From NCBI GenBank assembly GCA_938029215.1, contig CALHFG010000089.1, positions 1 to 36,895 on the forward strand: DNA of 36,895 nt, read 5' to 3'. Both the position numbers and the translations under genes were made by a program. Positions 7,534-14,974 of this stretch are shown piece after piece (position 1 is the stretch's first letter; the number at the start of each line of letters is the position of its first letter). Below the pieces are notes generated by a model. It was not told the origin of the DNA. It saw nothing but the letters and a program-made list of their open reading frames with translations, and ran no database searches. The stretch comes from an uncultured Acidimicrobiales bacterium (GTDB lineage: Bacteria > Actinomycetota > Acidimicrobiia > Acidimicrobiales > SZUA-35).

Positions 7534-8253
7534 ATGACTAAGGAACAATCAGCACCTCGAATGCATGCGGTCGCGGCGGCAGCTCGGACGACGACGGGCT
7601 TGGTGCGGGCCGACAACCAGGACCGATGGGGCCAACGTGACCACAGCTGGTTTGTCGTTGCCGACGGGATGGGTGGTCACGAGGGCGGAGAGGTCGCAGC
7701 CGAAACGGTGATCGAGGGATTCTTGGCGCAGTTCGGCTCCAACCCGACCTGGGAGACGGTGATGCCGGAGGTGAACAGCGAGGTGCGCCGGGCGCTTGCT
7801 TCAGCTGGCCTTGGAATCGGGGGGTCGACCGTTGTCGGGCTGTGCCTCACCGAGACCCCCACAGTCGTGCACGTTGGCGATAGCCGGGCCTATGTTATGC
7901 GTGCAGGCGAGACCCGGGCCGACCTCGTGACGGCCGATCACAACGTGGAGACGGAACTGCTAGCCGCCGGCCAGAGCGTCGAGTGGTACCGGTCCCAGTT
8001 CGGCCGAACCGACGCCCTCACTCGCTATCTCGGCGGTGACGGAACCGCGACCCCAACGGTGATCGAACTCACCCTGCACGAAGGAGACAGAGTTCTGCTG
8101 TGCTCCGATGGCATCCACGGCTACATGGGTTTGGAGGAGCTGTCAGGCGCGCTGACAGCGTCGTCAGCCGTTGAGGCCGCCGACGGGCTTATCGCCGCAG
8201 CCCTTGCCGCAGGCGGCCACGACAACGCGACTGCGGTGGTTGTCGATTTCTAG
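7534..8253 (+). CDS. PP2C-family Ser/Thr protein phosphatase
   Basis: A 239-residue cytoplasmic phosphatase with the PP2C metal-binding motifs complete: RADNQD (Asp30), VADGMGGHEGG (Asp44, Gly45), GGSTVV, HVGDSRAY, ADHN, CSDGIHGY and GGHDNAT. It should remove phosphate from Ser/Thr using two Mn or Mg ions. There is no membrane segment or extra domain. It is divergent from the Pro-rich/FHA operon, a standard partnership for Ser/Thr phosphosignalling, but without an adjacent kinase. The ATG at 7534 is chosen because conserved sequence begins shortly after it. TAGCGT at 7518-7523 could be its -10 box, giving a leader of a few nt. The stop overlaps that of the convergent TerB-like gene. Confidence 0.92.
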   Translation: MTKEQSAPRMHAVAAAARTTTGLVRADNQDRWGQRDHSWFVVADGMGGHEGGEVAAETVIEGFLAQFGSNPTWETVMPEVNSEVRRALASAGLGIGGSTVVGLCLTETPTVVHVGDSRAYVMRAGETRADLVTADHNVETELLAAGQSVEWYRSQFGRTDALTRYLGGDGTATPTVIELTLHEGDRVLLCSDGIHGYMGLEELSGALTASSAVEAADGLIAAALAAGGHDNATAVVVDF

Positions 8254-8825
8254 AGGCGGGGAACGTCGAGCTGGTCGTGGATTGCGTCCACGTCGCCATG
8301 AGACAAGCCGAGCCCGTCACGCAGATCCCGCAGGTATGACGCCTCTTCCATCGTGTCGACCGTGATCGAAATCAGCGAGACGGCATAAGCGTCGCCGGCG
8401 AGCTCCTCTGGAACGAGCGATGCGAAATCGCGAGCCGGCATGTGCGGCGAGCGCAGTTCGCGACGAAGGAAGATCTGTTCATCAGCGGAAGCGTCGTCGC
8501 CGAGCTCTTCGATAATTCTGTTTGTTTCGTCCTCGTCGACATGACCATCGGCCTTCGCCGCATTGCACATCGCTCGGACCAGAAGTTCGGCATCGCCTTC
8601 GGTCATTTGTGGGTGGTCAGGCTGTGGCATCGGGGGTTGTTGTTGAGGCTGGGCGTCGTTGTTGCCGCCCCGTCCTCGCAACAACCCGCCGAGGCGCCCA
8701 ATCTGGCGTCCGCCGAGCATTGCCCCGGCGAGACCACCGAGCATCGCACCATGGCGACCCCCGATCATTCCACCAATCATGCGGCCGCCCCGACCACCAA
8801 GCATCGATCCTAGAAGTCCAATCAT
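8250..8825 (-). CDS. TerB/DUF533-like protein with Gly-rich N-terminus
   Basis: A 191-residue protein in two parts. Residues 1-55 are an imperfect repeat of Gly-Gly/Met-Leu/Arg units (GRMIGGMIGGRHGAMLGGLA), resembling glycine-zipper segments that insert in or lie on membranes. After a Gln/Pro linker, residues 80-190 resemble the helical DUF533/TerB fold, with MCNAAKADGHVDEDETNRI carrying the acidic loop typical of TerB. TerB proteins are linked to tellurite resistance and membrane stress, but their chemistry is unclear. The ATG at 8825 has TATCCT 6 nt upstream. Its stop overlaps that of the convergent PP2C gene within a single CTAG. Confidence 0.8.
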   Translation of the reverse strand: MIGLLGSMLGGRGGRMIGGMIGGRHGAMLGGLAGAMLGGRQIGRLGGLLRGRGGNNDAQPQQQPPMPQPDHPQMTEGDAELLVRAMCNAAKADGHVDEDETNRIIEELGDDASADEQIFLRRELRSPHMPARDFASLVPEELAGDAYAVSLISITVDTMEEASYLRDLRDGLGLSHGDVDAIHDQLDVPRL

Positions 8826-8831
8826 GTTGTG

Positions 8832-8837
8832 AGGATA
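8832..8837 (-). promoter_or_regulatory. -10 box of the TerB-like gene
   Basis: TATCCT, a good TANNNT match, lies 6 nt before the ATG at 8825, predicting a leaderless mRNA. Confidence 0.55.
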
Positions 8838-8892
8838 GCGCCGCGCCGAACCACGAATTCCTCGCCGTGGAAGTGTGTGCAACGATGGACAA

Positions 8893-9576
8893 ATGGAAAT
8901 TCAACTTCGTCATCAGCCCGGATTTGGGGTGGCCCGCGCTCTGCTTGCGCCGGGGGAGTCTTTGCGAGCCGAATCCGGAGCCATGATGGCGATGGCAGCG
9001 GACACCGCTCTCGACGCCAAGATGGAGGGCGGATTGATGAAGGGCTTGAGACGGTCGATGCTCGGCGGAGAGTCTCTTTTCATCACCAGGGCAACGGCGG
9101 GGCCCGGTGGCGGCTGGATCGACTTGGCGCCCTCTCTGCCCGGTGATGTGACCGTGGTCGACATCACCCCCGGCGTACCGCTCCTGATCCAGAAGGGCTC
9201 CTTTCTCTGTTCCGAAGCCGGGGTCGACATCGACACGAAATGGGGAGGAATGAAGAACCTCGCCGGAGGCGAGGGGGCGTTCCTGCTTCATGCAACCGGC
9301 CAAGGAAAGGTGGTCGTCGCCTGCTACGGAGCACTCGACCGATTCACGCTTGAACCCGGCCAGCAAGTGATTGTGGACACCAACCACATGGTCGCCTTCA
9401 GCGAGACGGTTCAGATGGAGTTGAAACGGGCCAGTGACTCGTTGATGAAGTCAGCCAAGAGCGGAGAGGGGTATGTCTTCCGGTTCACCGGACCCGGCGA
9501 GTTGATGATGCAATCCCGAAACCCCGACGAGATCGTCCAATACATGTACAAGAACTGGCCGGGTCAAAGGGCCTAA
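8893..9576 (+). CDS. AIM24-family protein
   Basis: A 227-residue protein of the AIM24/TIGR00266 family, a beta-rich fold related to tryptophan RNA-binding attenuator-like proteins. Characteristic segments are LLAPGESLRAESGAMMAM near the start, GGESLFITRATAGPGGG in the middle, PLLIQKGSFLCSEAGVDID, and FRFTGPGELMMQSRNP near the end. The molecular role of bacterial members is not established; mitochondrial Aim24 affects inner-membrane organisation. The ATG at 8893 is chosen; a GTG at 8875 would add six residues. The gene is divergent from the TerB-like gene 67 nt away. Confidence 0.85.
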   Translation: MEIQLRHQPGFGVARALLAPGESLRAESGAMMAMAADTALDAKMEGGLMKGLRRSMLGGESLFITRATAGPGGGWIDLAPSLPGDVTVVDITPGVPLLIQKGSFLCSEAGVDIDTKWGGMKNLAGGEGAFLLHATGQGKVVVACYGALDRFTLEPGQQVIVDTNHMVAFSETVQMELKRASDSLMKSAKSGEGYVFRFTGPGELMMQSRNPDEIVQYMYKNWPGQRA

Positions 9577-9643
9577 GCGGCGCGGGATCGAAGTAGCCAA
9601 AAGGCTGATCCTCCACAAGGTCCAGGGTGGCACCTTCGGATGT

Positions 9644-10681
9644 ATGGCAGGTTTTCTCCGCAATCGAAACGTTCGACGAGTCGCGGCGCTCGCAGCTGGG
9701 ATGGCACTGGTGGTGGGCTCCTTGGCAATGTCTCGGGAGCCGTTGTTCGCGCTGGCGTTCCTCTTCATCATCGTCGTCCCATTTGAGAAATGGATGCCAC
9801 GGCATCCAGAGCAGAGAGTCCGGCGAAAGGCGCTCGGCACCGACATCGCCCACGGGCTGGCCGCCCCAGTTGTCACCCCCGTGGGAGTCTTCGTGGCAGC
9901 GGTCATCGGCATTCTTAGTTTCGGCTGGCTCCCTGGGCTAGCGATCCGCCCACTGGTGGCAATGCTCCCCGGATGGGCGGCGATGATCCTAGGGGTGTTG
10001 CTCTTCGATCTGCTGATCTATTGGACCCATCGCTTCAGCCACGAAGTTCCGTTCCTCTGGAGGTTTCACGCAGTCCACCACAGCACGGAAACCCTGGATT
10101 GGGTGTCGGGCTTGCGGCAACACCCCTTCGATGGGGTCATTCTCGCACCAGCGTTCGCCTTCCTCCTCGGAGCTGGGTTCAGCGGCGAGTACGCCGGCGT
10201 GCTCACCGCGATCCAGATCCTCACCGGCCTGTTTCTGCATGCCAATGTGAGATGGCGGTTGCGGCCGCTGCACCGGATCATCATTACGCCGGAGTTTCAC
10301 CACTGGCATCACACCAACGAACCCAAGGCGATCCACAGTAACTACTCGGTCTTTCTGCCCATCTGGGATGTGCTATTCGGAACCTATTTCATGCCGTCGA
10401 ATCGTCGTCCACAGACCTATGGAATCGACGAGTACATGCCCGACGGGCTTGCGGCACAGATGCTCTGGCCGCTTCGAGGAATGGACAATCCGATTCGGAT
10501 TCTGTGGCGAGCACTACGACACCCGATCCAGTCGACCAAGTGGCTGCTGGGCTGGACCTGGTTTCTTATAGGCCAGATGGCGAGGACAGCTCGTCGTCCA
10601 ACCAAAAACGTCACCGGCGTGGTTCCCGAGCCACCAATGAAGCCTCAACCGGTCCCCGAACCGGTGCTCGCCGGCCGGTAA
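9644..10681 (+). CDS. sterol desaturase-family (fatty acid hydroxylase-like) membrane protein
   Basis: A 345-residue integral membrane di-iron enzyme. The three histidine boxes are intact: HRFSH (129-133), HAVHH (142-146) and HHWHH (219-223), together with TPEFHHWHHTNEP. Hydrophobic segments occur at about 12-30, 34-48, 78-95 and 108-127. Members hydroxylate or desaturate sterols, carotenoids, fatty acids or alkylglycerols; the substrate here cannot be read from sequence. The tail is Pro-rich. No clear ribosome-binding site precedes the ATG. The 3' end overlaps the convergent RibD-like gene by 37 nt. Confidence 0.87.
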   Translation: MAGFLRNRNVRRVAALAAGMALVVGSLAMSREPLFALAFLFIIVVPFEKWMPRHPEQRVRRKALGTDIAHGLAAPVVTPVGVFVAAVIGILSFGWLPGLAIRPLVAMLPGWAAMILGVLLFDLLIYWTHRFSHEVPFLWRFHAVHHSTETLDWVSGLRQHPFDGVILAPAFAFLLGAGFSGEYAGVLTAIQILTGLFLHANVRWRLRPLHRIIITPEFHHWHHTNEPKAIHSNYSVFLPIWDVLFGTYFMPSNRRPQTYGIDEYMPDGLAAQMLWPLRGMDNPIRILWRALRHPIQSTKWLLGWTWFLIGQMARTARRPTKNVTGVVPEPPMKPQPVPEPVLAGR

Positions 10682-11193
10682 GTGGACTGCACCATGCCGC
10701 CCGCGAAGGCTTCGGTGTTCACGTGTTCCCACCACGTCGTTTGATCGATCGTGCCAAAGAGCCCGATTCCGTCACCGAGGACAACCGGTAGTCGGCTGAT
10801 GGTCATCTCGTCGATGAGCCCATCGGTGAGGAACGAAGTGACGAGCTTCCCGCCGTCGATGTAGAGATTCTCCAGGCCTCGGTCGGCACATTGAGCGATG
10901 ATCTGATCCGGTTCACCCGAGATGATCCCCACATGATCCGAAAGGTCCTCAGGGACCTGGCTAAGGGTTGAGCTCACGACGAGGACGGGCTTGTCGTAGG
11001 GCCATGGTCGGAACGCCTGGACCGCCTCGAACGTACCTCGGCCCATAACGATGGCATCCATCGCTTCCATATGAGCGAAGAAGCCAAAATCGCTTCCCTC
11101 GGGGTTCGGTAGATCTTCGAGCCAATCCAGTTCGTGATCGGGACCGGCGATGTAACCGTCCAAGCTGGTCGCGATGTAGACCTTGCAGAACAA
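10645..11193 (-). CDS. dihydrofolate reductase-like/RibD C-terminal domain protein
   Basis: A 182-residue single-domain protein of the RibD-C/DHFR-like superfamily (VYIATSLDGYIAGPDHELDW; IVMGRGTFEAV; NLYIDGGKLVTSFL; LPVVLGDGIGLF). Members are NADPH- or F420H2-dependent reductases; most stand-alone actinobacterial ones have unknown substrates. No in-frame ATG or GTG fits the family N-terminus, so the start is taken as TTG at 11193 with AGAGG 6 nt upstream. It lies 9 nt downstream of the LLM oxidoreductase on the same strand and is probably co-transcribed. Pairing with an F420-type enzyme hints at a reductase role but does not prove it. Confidence 0.83.
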   Translation of the reverse strand: MFCKVYIATSLDGYIAGPDHELDWLEDLPNPEGSDFGFFAHMEAMDAIVMGRGTFEAVQAFRPWPYDKPVLVVSSTLSQVPEDLSDHVGIISGEPDQIIAQCADRGLENLYIDGGKLVTSFLTDGLIDEMTISRLPVVLGDGIGLFGTIDQTTWWEHVNTEAFAGGMVQSTYRPASTGSGTG

Positions 11194-11202
11194 CGGGTGC
11201 CT

Positions 11203-12048
11203 CTACCGGTTGAGCAGCGGCGTTAGCTCATCGAGCGCTGCCATGACGTCGCTCTCAGGGCCTTGCGGCAATGCAAAGATGGCTCGTTTCACGCTCTTGG
11301 CTTCAAGAGCTTCCAGCTTCGCCGGGTCGGGCGGCGCTGCGAAAATGCCCAACTCGATTTCGGCGGGATCTCGGTCGATCTTGTCGCACGCTTCAACGAT
11401 GTGTTGCCATCCCGAGTCCAGGGTTCTGGCGCCGATAGGCATCCAGCCGTCGCAGTAGTCGGCGATGTCAGCGGCGGTCTTGGGTCCCGCCGTACCACCC
11501 ATGATGATCGGTGGGTGCGGAGACGTCTTGGGCTTGGGCCAGGCCCAGCTGGGCGGCAGGTCGATGAAGTCGCCTTGGAACGATGCTTCCTCCTGGGTCC
11601 AAAGTGCCTTCACGGTGTGTGCGCACTCCCGCATCCGGGCGCGCCGCTCGGTGTATTTGACGCCGTGGCTAGCCAGCTCCTCCTTGTTCCATCCATAGCC
11701 CACGCCAAACAAGAGGCGACCGTTGCTGAGAGCATCCACCGTGGCCGCTTGCTTGGCGGTCCAAATAGGATCCCGTTGGCCGAGCAGCGTTATTCCGGTG
11801 GCCAACTTCAGTGTGGTGGTGACCGATGCAATTGCAGCTAACGCGGTGAACTGCTCGTAGGTTCGCCAGTACTCTTCGGGCAGCGGCGGCGCCCCTTCGC
11901 GACCTCCCCATGGGGTGGTGCGGGCCACTGGAATGTGGGAGTGCTCAGGAAACCACAGCGATTCAAAGCCGCGTTCTTCGGCTTCCTTGCCCAGCGTGAT
12001 CGGATCGATCGTGATGTCGGTCGGAAAGATTAAAAGGCCCAGCTCCAT
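11203..12048 (-). CDS. LLM-class F420-dependent oxidoreductase
   Basis: A 281-residue luciferase-like TIM-barrel flavin/F420 enzyme. Visible family segments are ESLWFPEHSHIP, KLATGITLLGQRDPIWTAKQAATVD, GRLLFGVGYGWNKEEL, and PPIIMGGTAGPKTAA. The length and the SLWFPEH segment fit the actinobacterial LLM-F420 subfamily, which moves hydride with coenzyme F420; the substrate is unknown. The ATG at 12048 has TAGGTT 6 nt upstream. It is the first gene of a two-gene operon with the RibD-like reductase. Confidence 0.9.
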   Translation of the reverse strand: MELGLLIFPTDITIDPITLGKEAEERGFESLWFPEHSHIPVARTTPWGGREGAPPLPEEYWRTYEQFTALAAIASVTTTLKLATGITLLGQRDPIWTAKQAATVDALSNGRLLFGVGYGWNKEELASHGVKYTERRARMRECAHTVKALWTQEEASFQGDFIDLPPSWAWPKPKTSPHPPIIMGGTAGPKTAADIADYCDGWMPIGARTLDSGWQHIVEACDKIDRDPAEIELGIFAAPPDPAKLEALEAKSVKRAIFALPQGPESDVMAALDELTPLLNR

Positions 12049-12054
12049 GAGCTG

Positions 12055-12060
12055 AACCTA
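12055..12060 (-). promoter_or_regulatory. -10 box of the LLM operon
   Basis: TAGGTT lies 6 nt before the ATG at 12048, predicting a leaderless mRNA. No clear -35 element was found. Confidence 0.5.
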
Positions 12061-12098
12061 CTCGATCGCTATCGAAGATCTCTAGGTGGCGGGGGCCT

Positions 12099-12293
12099 TT
12101 ACTCGTCGCCGAACGCCAACGGATCAGGATTTAGCTCAACCGTGTCCGGTTGGCTGAAGGACTCGGGCATCGGCTCCGAGGCGGTGAGCTGGGCAAAGGC
12201 AGCCCCCGAGATCGAGGCCAATACAAGGACACCAAAGATGGTGATCGACCTGATTCGAGAGGGCTGCGCTTGCGCCGTGGCATCCTGGTTCAC
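12099..12293 (-). CDS. small exported or membrane-anchored protein
   Basis: A 64-residue protein with a polar N-terminus (residues 1-16), one hydrophobic segment (SITIFGVLVLASISGAAFA, 16-34) and an acidic, Pro-rich tail. The GTG at 12293 is the only reasonable start, since an in-frame TAG lies 13 codons upstream. A signal peptide with possible cleavage after AAFA, or an uncleaved anchor, fits equally well. I recognise no family. It stands alone between the LLM operon and the four-gene operon. Confidence 0.6.
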   Translation of the reverse strand: MNQDATAQAQPSRIRSITIFGVLVLASISGAAFAQLTASEPMPESFSQPDTVELNPDPLAFGDE

Positions 12294-12348
12294 CCAACTT
12301 TTGTCGTCTGGGCCGCCACCGCTCTAGATATGTGGAACTACCCAGCCA

Positions 12349-13167
12349 CTAGGTCGAAGAGCCTGAATTCTTCACGATTCGGTCGAAGTCTCCGCCGCCG
12401 ATGGCCCGTTGCATGTAGGTAAGCGTGCCATCCTGGTGCAGTTCCTGTATCGCTCGTCGTACTTCTCCCAAAGCGGACCGCACGAGCGCGCCACCAGTGC
12501 TGACCCGACGGACTCCGAGCTCTGCGAGCTTGCCGATCGGTGGAGTGGCCGGCGAAACCAACACGTTGACCGGCGGTCCTATCTGGCAGACGGCGGCAAT
12601 GTGGGCGGGGTCGGTAAGACCGGGCGCATAGATGCAGTCCGCTCCGGCTTGGGCGAAGCGGCGAAGGCGTTCCATGGTGTCGTCGAAATCTGCATCGGCC
12701 TCGTACAGATGACGCTCCGCGCGTGCGGTGAGGACCATACCGTGACGTTTCGATACCTCTACCGCAGCAGCAACTCGTTCGACCGAGGTGTCGATTGAGT
12801 CGATCGCTTCGCTCGCCGGGTCGAAGTCTTCGATCGAGCAACCGGCGACACCCGCAGCGGCGAGTGCTTCCACGCAGTCGGCCACACCGCTGGGGGTACT
12901 CCCATAGCAACGTTCGCTGTCGACCGAGACCGGCGCACCCGCGACCGAAGCCAGCAACGCCGAGTGACGTAGGAGCGTGTCGAGGTCGACCTCGTAGTCG
13001 GTACGCCCCAACGTTGCCGCGAGGCCCGAGCTCGTCGTCGCGACGGCTACGGCACCCGAACTCACCATCACTCGGGCCGAGGCTCCGTCCCAGGCGTTTG
13101 GCATGATGAACAGCCCGTTCTCGTGCAGCGTGCGAAACGTCGATCGGTAGTCATCGGTGGCCGTCAT
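12349..13167 (-). CDS. isocitrate lyase/PEP mutase superfamily enzyme
   Basis: A 272-residue alpha/beta-barrel protein. Family marks are PNAWDGASARV, VDSERCYG (Asp83, Glu85; metal/substrate loop), GCSIEDFD and TARAERHLYE. True isocitrate and methylisocitrate lyases carry a KKCGH catalytic loop, which is absent here. It is therefore one of the uncharacterised relatives, possibly an oxaloacetate hydrolase-like or other C-C lyase. The ATG has GGAG 5 nt upstream, inside the 14-nt gap after malonyl-CoA decarboxylase. It is the last gene of a four-gene operon. Confidence 0.85.
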   Translation of the reverse strand: MTATDDYRSTFRTLHENGLFIMPNAWDGASARVMVSSGAVAVATTSSGLAATLGRTDYEVDLDTLLRHSALLASVAGAPVSVDSERCYGSTPSGVADCVEALAAAGVAGCSIEDFDPASEAIDSIDTSVERVAAAVEVSKRHGMVLTARAERHLYEADADFDDTMERLRRFAQAGADCIYAPGLTDPAHIAAVCQIGPPVNVLVSPATPPIGKLAELGVRRVSTGGALVRSALGEVRRAIQELHQDGTLTYMQRAIGGGDFDRIVKNSGSST

Positions 13168-13181
13168 AGTTGCTCCAGTTG

Positions 13182-14630
13182 CTAGGTGTCTGGTTTGAGT
13201 AGTTTGCTGATTTCATCCGAAATGGCAGCACGGCCTGTTTCGGCATAGGTGTCGTGCCGCTCTTCGATCTTGTTGGGGACGTAGCGGTAGTTCACCATCA
13301 TCCCCAGGCTGCGGGACCAGCCGGTCGGTGTGGGGTTCGCCAGCCAGTTGATCGCCGCGATTTCGGCTCCATTCGACAGGTGAAAATGGGCGACGGAATC
13401 GATGGCTCGAGCGGTAAGCATCTTCGGGTTTGCCGACTCACGGCGCTCGTCCACCAGGTACTGGGCCGCCAGACGTTGAAGCTCAGGCTGCAAGTCAGCA
13501 GCTTCGGATCGGTCCTCGGGAATCTCCGACGGCACCAGCGCCCGGATGTGGCTCGCTGTCTCGTCAAACCACTTCCGGAACCCTGGTATCGGACTGAGGG
13601 TGACCAGGTTCTCGAGGTTCGGGAATTCCCGCAGCAGCTCATCGACCACGCTCTTGATCAAAAGGTCGCCGAGCGAAACGCCAGCCAACCCGTAGTGGCA
13701 ATTCGAGATCGAATAAAACGTGGCTGTATCTGCGTTGCTGGGATCGGTCTGATCCATCGAATGATTCAGTAGTGGCTCGAGTTGGGTGGGAACGCCATTG
13801 GTAAAGGCGACCTCCACAAAGATCACGGGGTCATCAGCCATCGCCGGATGAAAGAACGCGTAACAACGGCGCCCCGTGTTGAGCCGACCCCGGAGATCAT
13901 CCCACCCCTTGATCTCATGGACCGCTTCGTACTCGATCAGCTTCTCAAGCACCACGGCGGGGGAGTCCCAGGTGAGACGTTCCAGCCGGAGCAAACCGAT
14001 ATCGAAGAAGCGAGCCAGGACGATACGCAGGTCGTGATCGAGAGCCCGCAGCTCGGGTGTCTCATTACGAATCGGAAGAAGCTCCTCGCGTAGATCGACC
14101 AAGAACGACAAACCGCCCTGCAATCCGACGAACCGGCGGAACAACCGATCTCGCTTCGGGCGCAGAATGTTCCGGAGCTCGTTCTCAGCCTCGGCGCGGG
14201 CTGCACTCGTTGGCGCTTCCCGAACCGCATCCATCGCGGCATCGACCTCCGCATCGTCGTGGTCGTACTCGTTGGCAATCAGCTCGAAGAATCGACGACG
14301 ACCATCCTCGTCGAGCGCCAAGAAACAGGCGCCGATCTCGGTTGCTCGCTTGCGGGCGGCCATCTCGCCTCCCCGACCATCGATCGTTGCGTCCAACAAT
14401 TCCCGCAACTTTGTGGTATCCCGCTCCGGCAAATCGGGCCGCAAGTGCAGCTCCGAGGAATCGGCCCGCCAGCTTCGGATCTGGCCCCACATTCGTTCCA
14501 ACCGGGTCTGCACGTTTCCAGTTTGCCGTCGCCCGCCACCCTTTTGTTCGATGTCGGGACGCTCCGGTACCGCCTCCACTTCCGCTTTGCCTTGCTCCTT
14601 CGTCGGGAGTCGCCCGCGCGTTGGCGTCAC
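13182..14630 (-). CDS. malonyl-CoA decarboxylase
   Basis: A 482-residue cytoplasmic enzyme converting malonyl-CoA to acetyl-CoA and CO2. Conserved family segments are visible: LVDLREELLPIRNE, TFYSISNCHYGLAGVSLGDLL in two parts, LSPIPGFRKW, and the C-terminal HFHLSNGAE, whose His is the catalytic base in characterised members. Both the helical N-terminal and acyltransferase-like C-terminal domains are present. The GTG at 14630 follows the upstream stop by 2 nt, suggesting coupling. The first 40 residues are low-complexity, so the true start could lie further in. It degrades malonyl-CoA, but no malonate CoA-transferase or transporter is nearby. Confidence 0.9.
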   Translation of the reverse strand: MTPTRGRLPTKEQGKAEVEAVPERPDIEQKGGGRRQTGNVQTRLERMWGQIRSWRADSSELHLRPDLPERDTTKLRELLDATIDGRGGEMAARKRATEIGACFLALDEDGRRRFFELIANEYDHDDAEVDAAMDAVREAPTSAARAEAENELRNILRPKRDRLFRRFVGLQGGLSFLVDLREELLPIRNETPELRALDHDLRIVLARFFDIGLLRLERLTWDSPAVVLEKLIEYEAVHEIKGWDDLRGRLNTGRRCYAFFHPAMADDPVIFVEVAFTNGVPTQLEPLLNHSMDQTDPSNADTATFYSISNCHYGLAGVSLGDLLIKSVVDELLREFPNLENLVTLSPIPGFRKWFDETASHIRALVPSEIPEDRSEAADLQPELQRLAAQYLVDERRESANPKMLTARAIDSVAHFHLSNGAEIAAINWLANPTPTGWSRSLGMMVNYRYVPNKIEERHDTYAETGRAAISDEISKLLKPDT

Positions 14631-14632
14631 AG

Positions 14633-14974
14633 CTACCAGCCGAATTTGGCGGTGTGGAGCGCTTCCTTCACCCGTTTGAGGTTTCGACCGTCGAGGGAAG
14701 AAACGTCCGACATCGCGACCGTGCGGCTGGTGTCGGCGAGCGAACAGGCGAGGAGCAGAATGAATCGTTCACCGCGCGAACACTGGACCTGATCGGCTAG
14801 TTCACTGGCAACCGACCAATCGATCGACGTTCCGGATGCAGTCGTGACCAACGCCTCCGCCACGAACTCCGACCGAGTCAGCCAAAAGTCGGTCTCGATC
14901 AACAACTCGACAGCGGCTTCGGTGCCGGCGCTGCCCGAGGCCCAAACGCCGAGCTGTTGCTCAACGGAGGTCAT
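14633..14974 (-). CDS. hypothetical protein between the MftD-like gene and malonyl-CoA decarboxylase
   Basis: A 113-residue soluble protein with no recognisable family. It is predicted mostly helical, with a hydrophobic FILLLACSLAD segment near residue 70 that is too short for a membrane span, and a basic end. Its ATG overlaps the stop of the MftD-like gene by 4 nt and its stop is 2 nt from the next start, so it is a firm operon member. I compared it by eye with MftB/PqqD-like recognition proteins and saw no match. Confidence 0.75.
   Translation of the reverse strand: MTSVEQQLGVWASGSAGTEAAVELLIETDFWLTRSEFVAEALVTTASGTSIDWSVASELADQVQCSRGERFILLLACSLADTSRTVAMSDVSSLDGRNLKRVKEALHTAKFGW

Noticed and set aside
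8617..9387. 256-codon minus-strand ORF across the TerB-like/AIM24 divergent junction.
   Set aside because: It overlaps two recognised genes in the wrong frames and has no motif.
12349..13167. Calling the PEP-mutase-like gene isocitrate or methylisocitrate lyase.
   Set aside because: The KKCGH catalytic loop of true lyases is absent.
14633..14974. The small operon protein as MftB.
   Set aside because: No resemblance to the PqqD-like fold sequence; helical but otherwise featureless.
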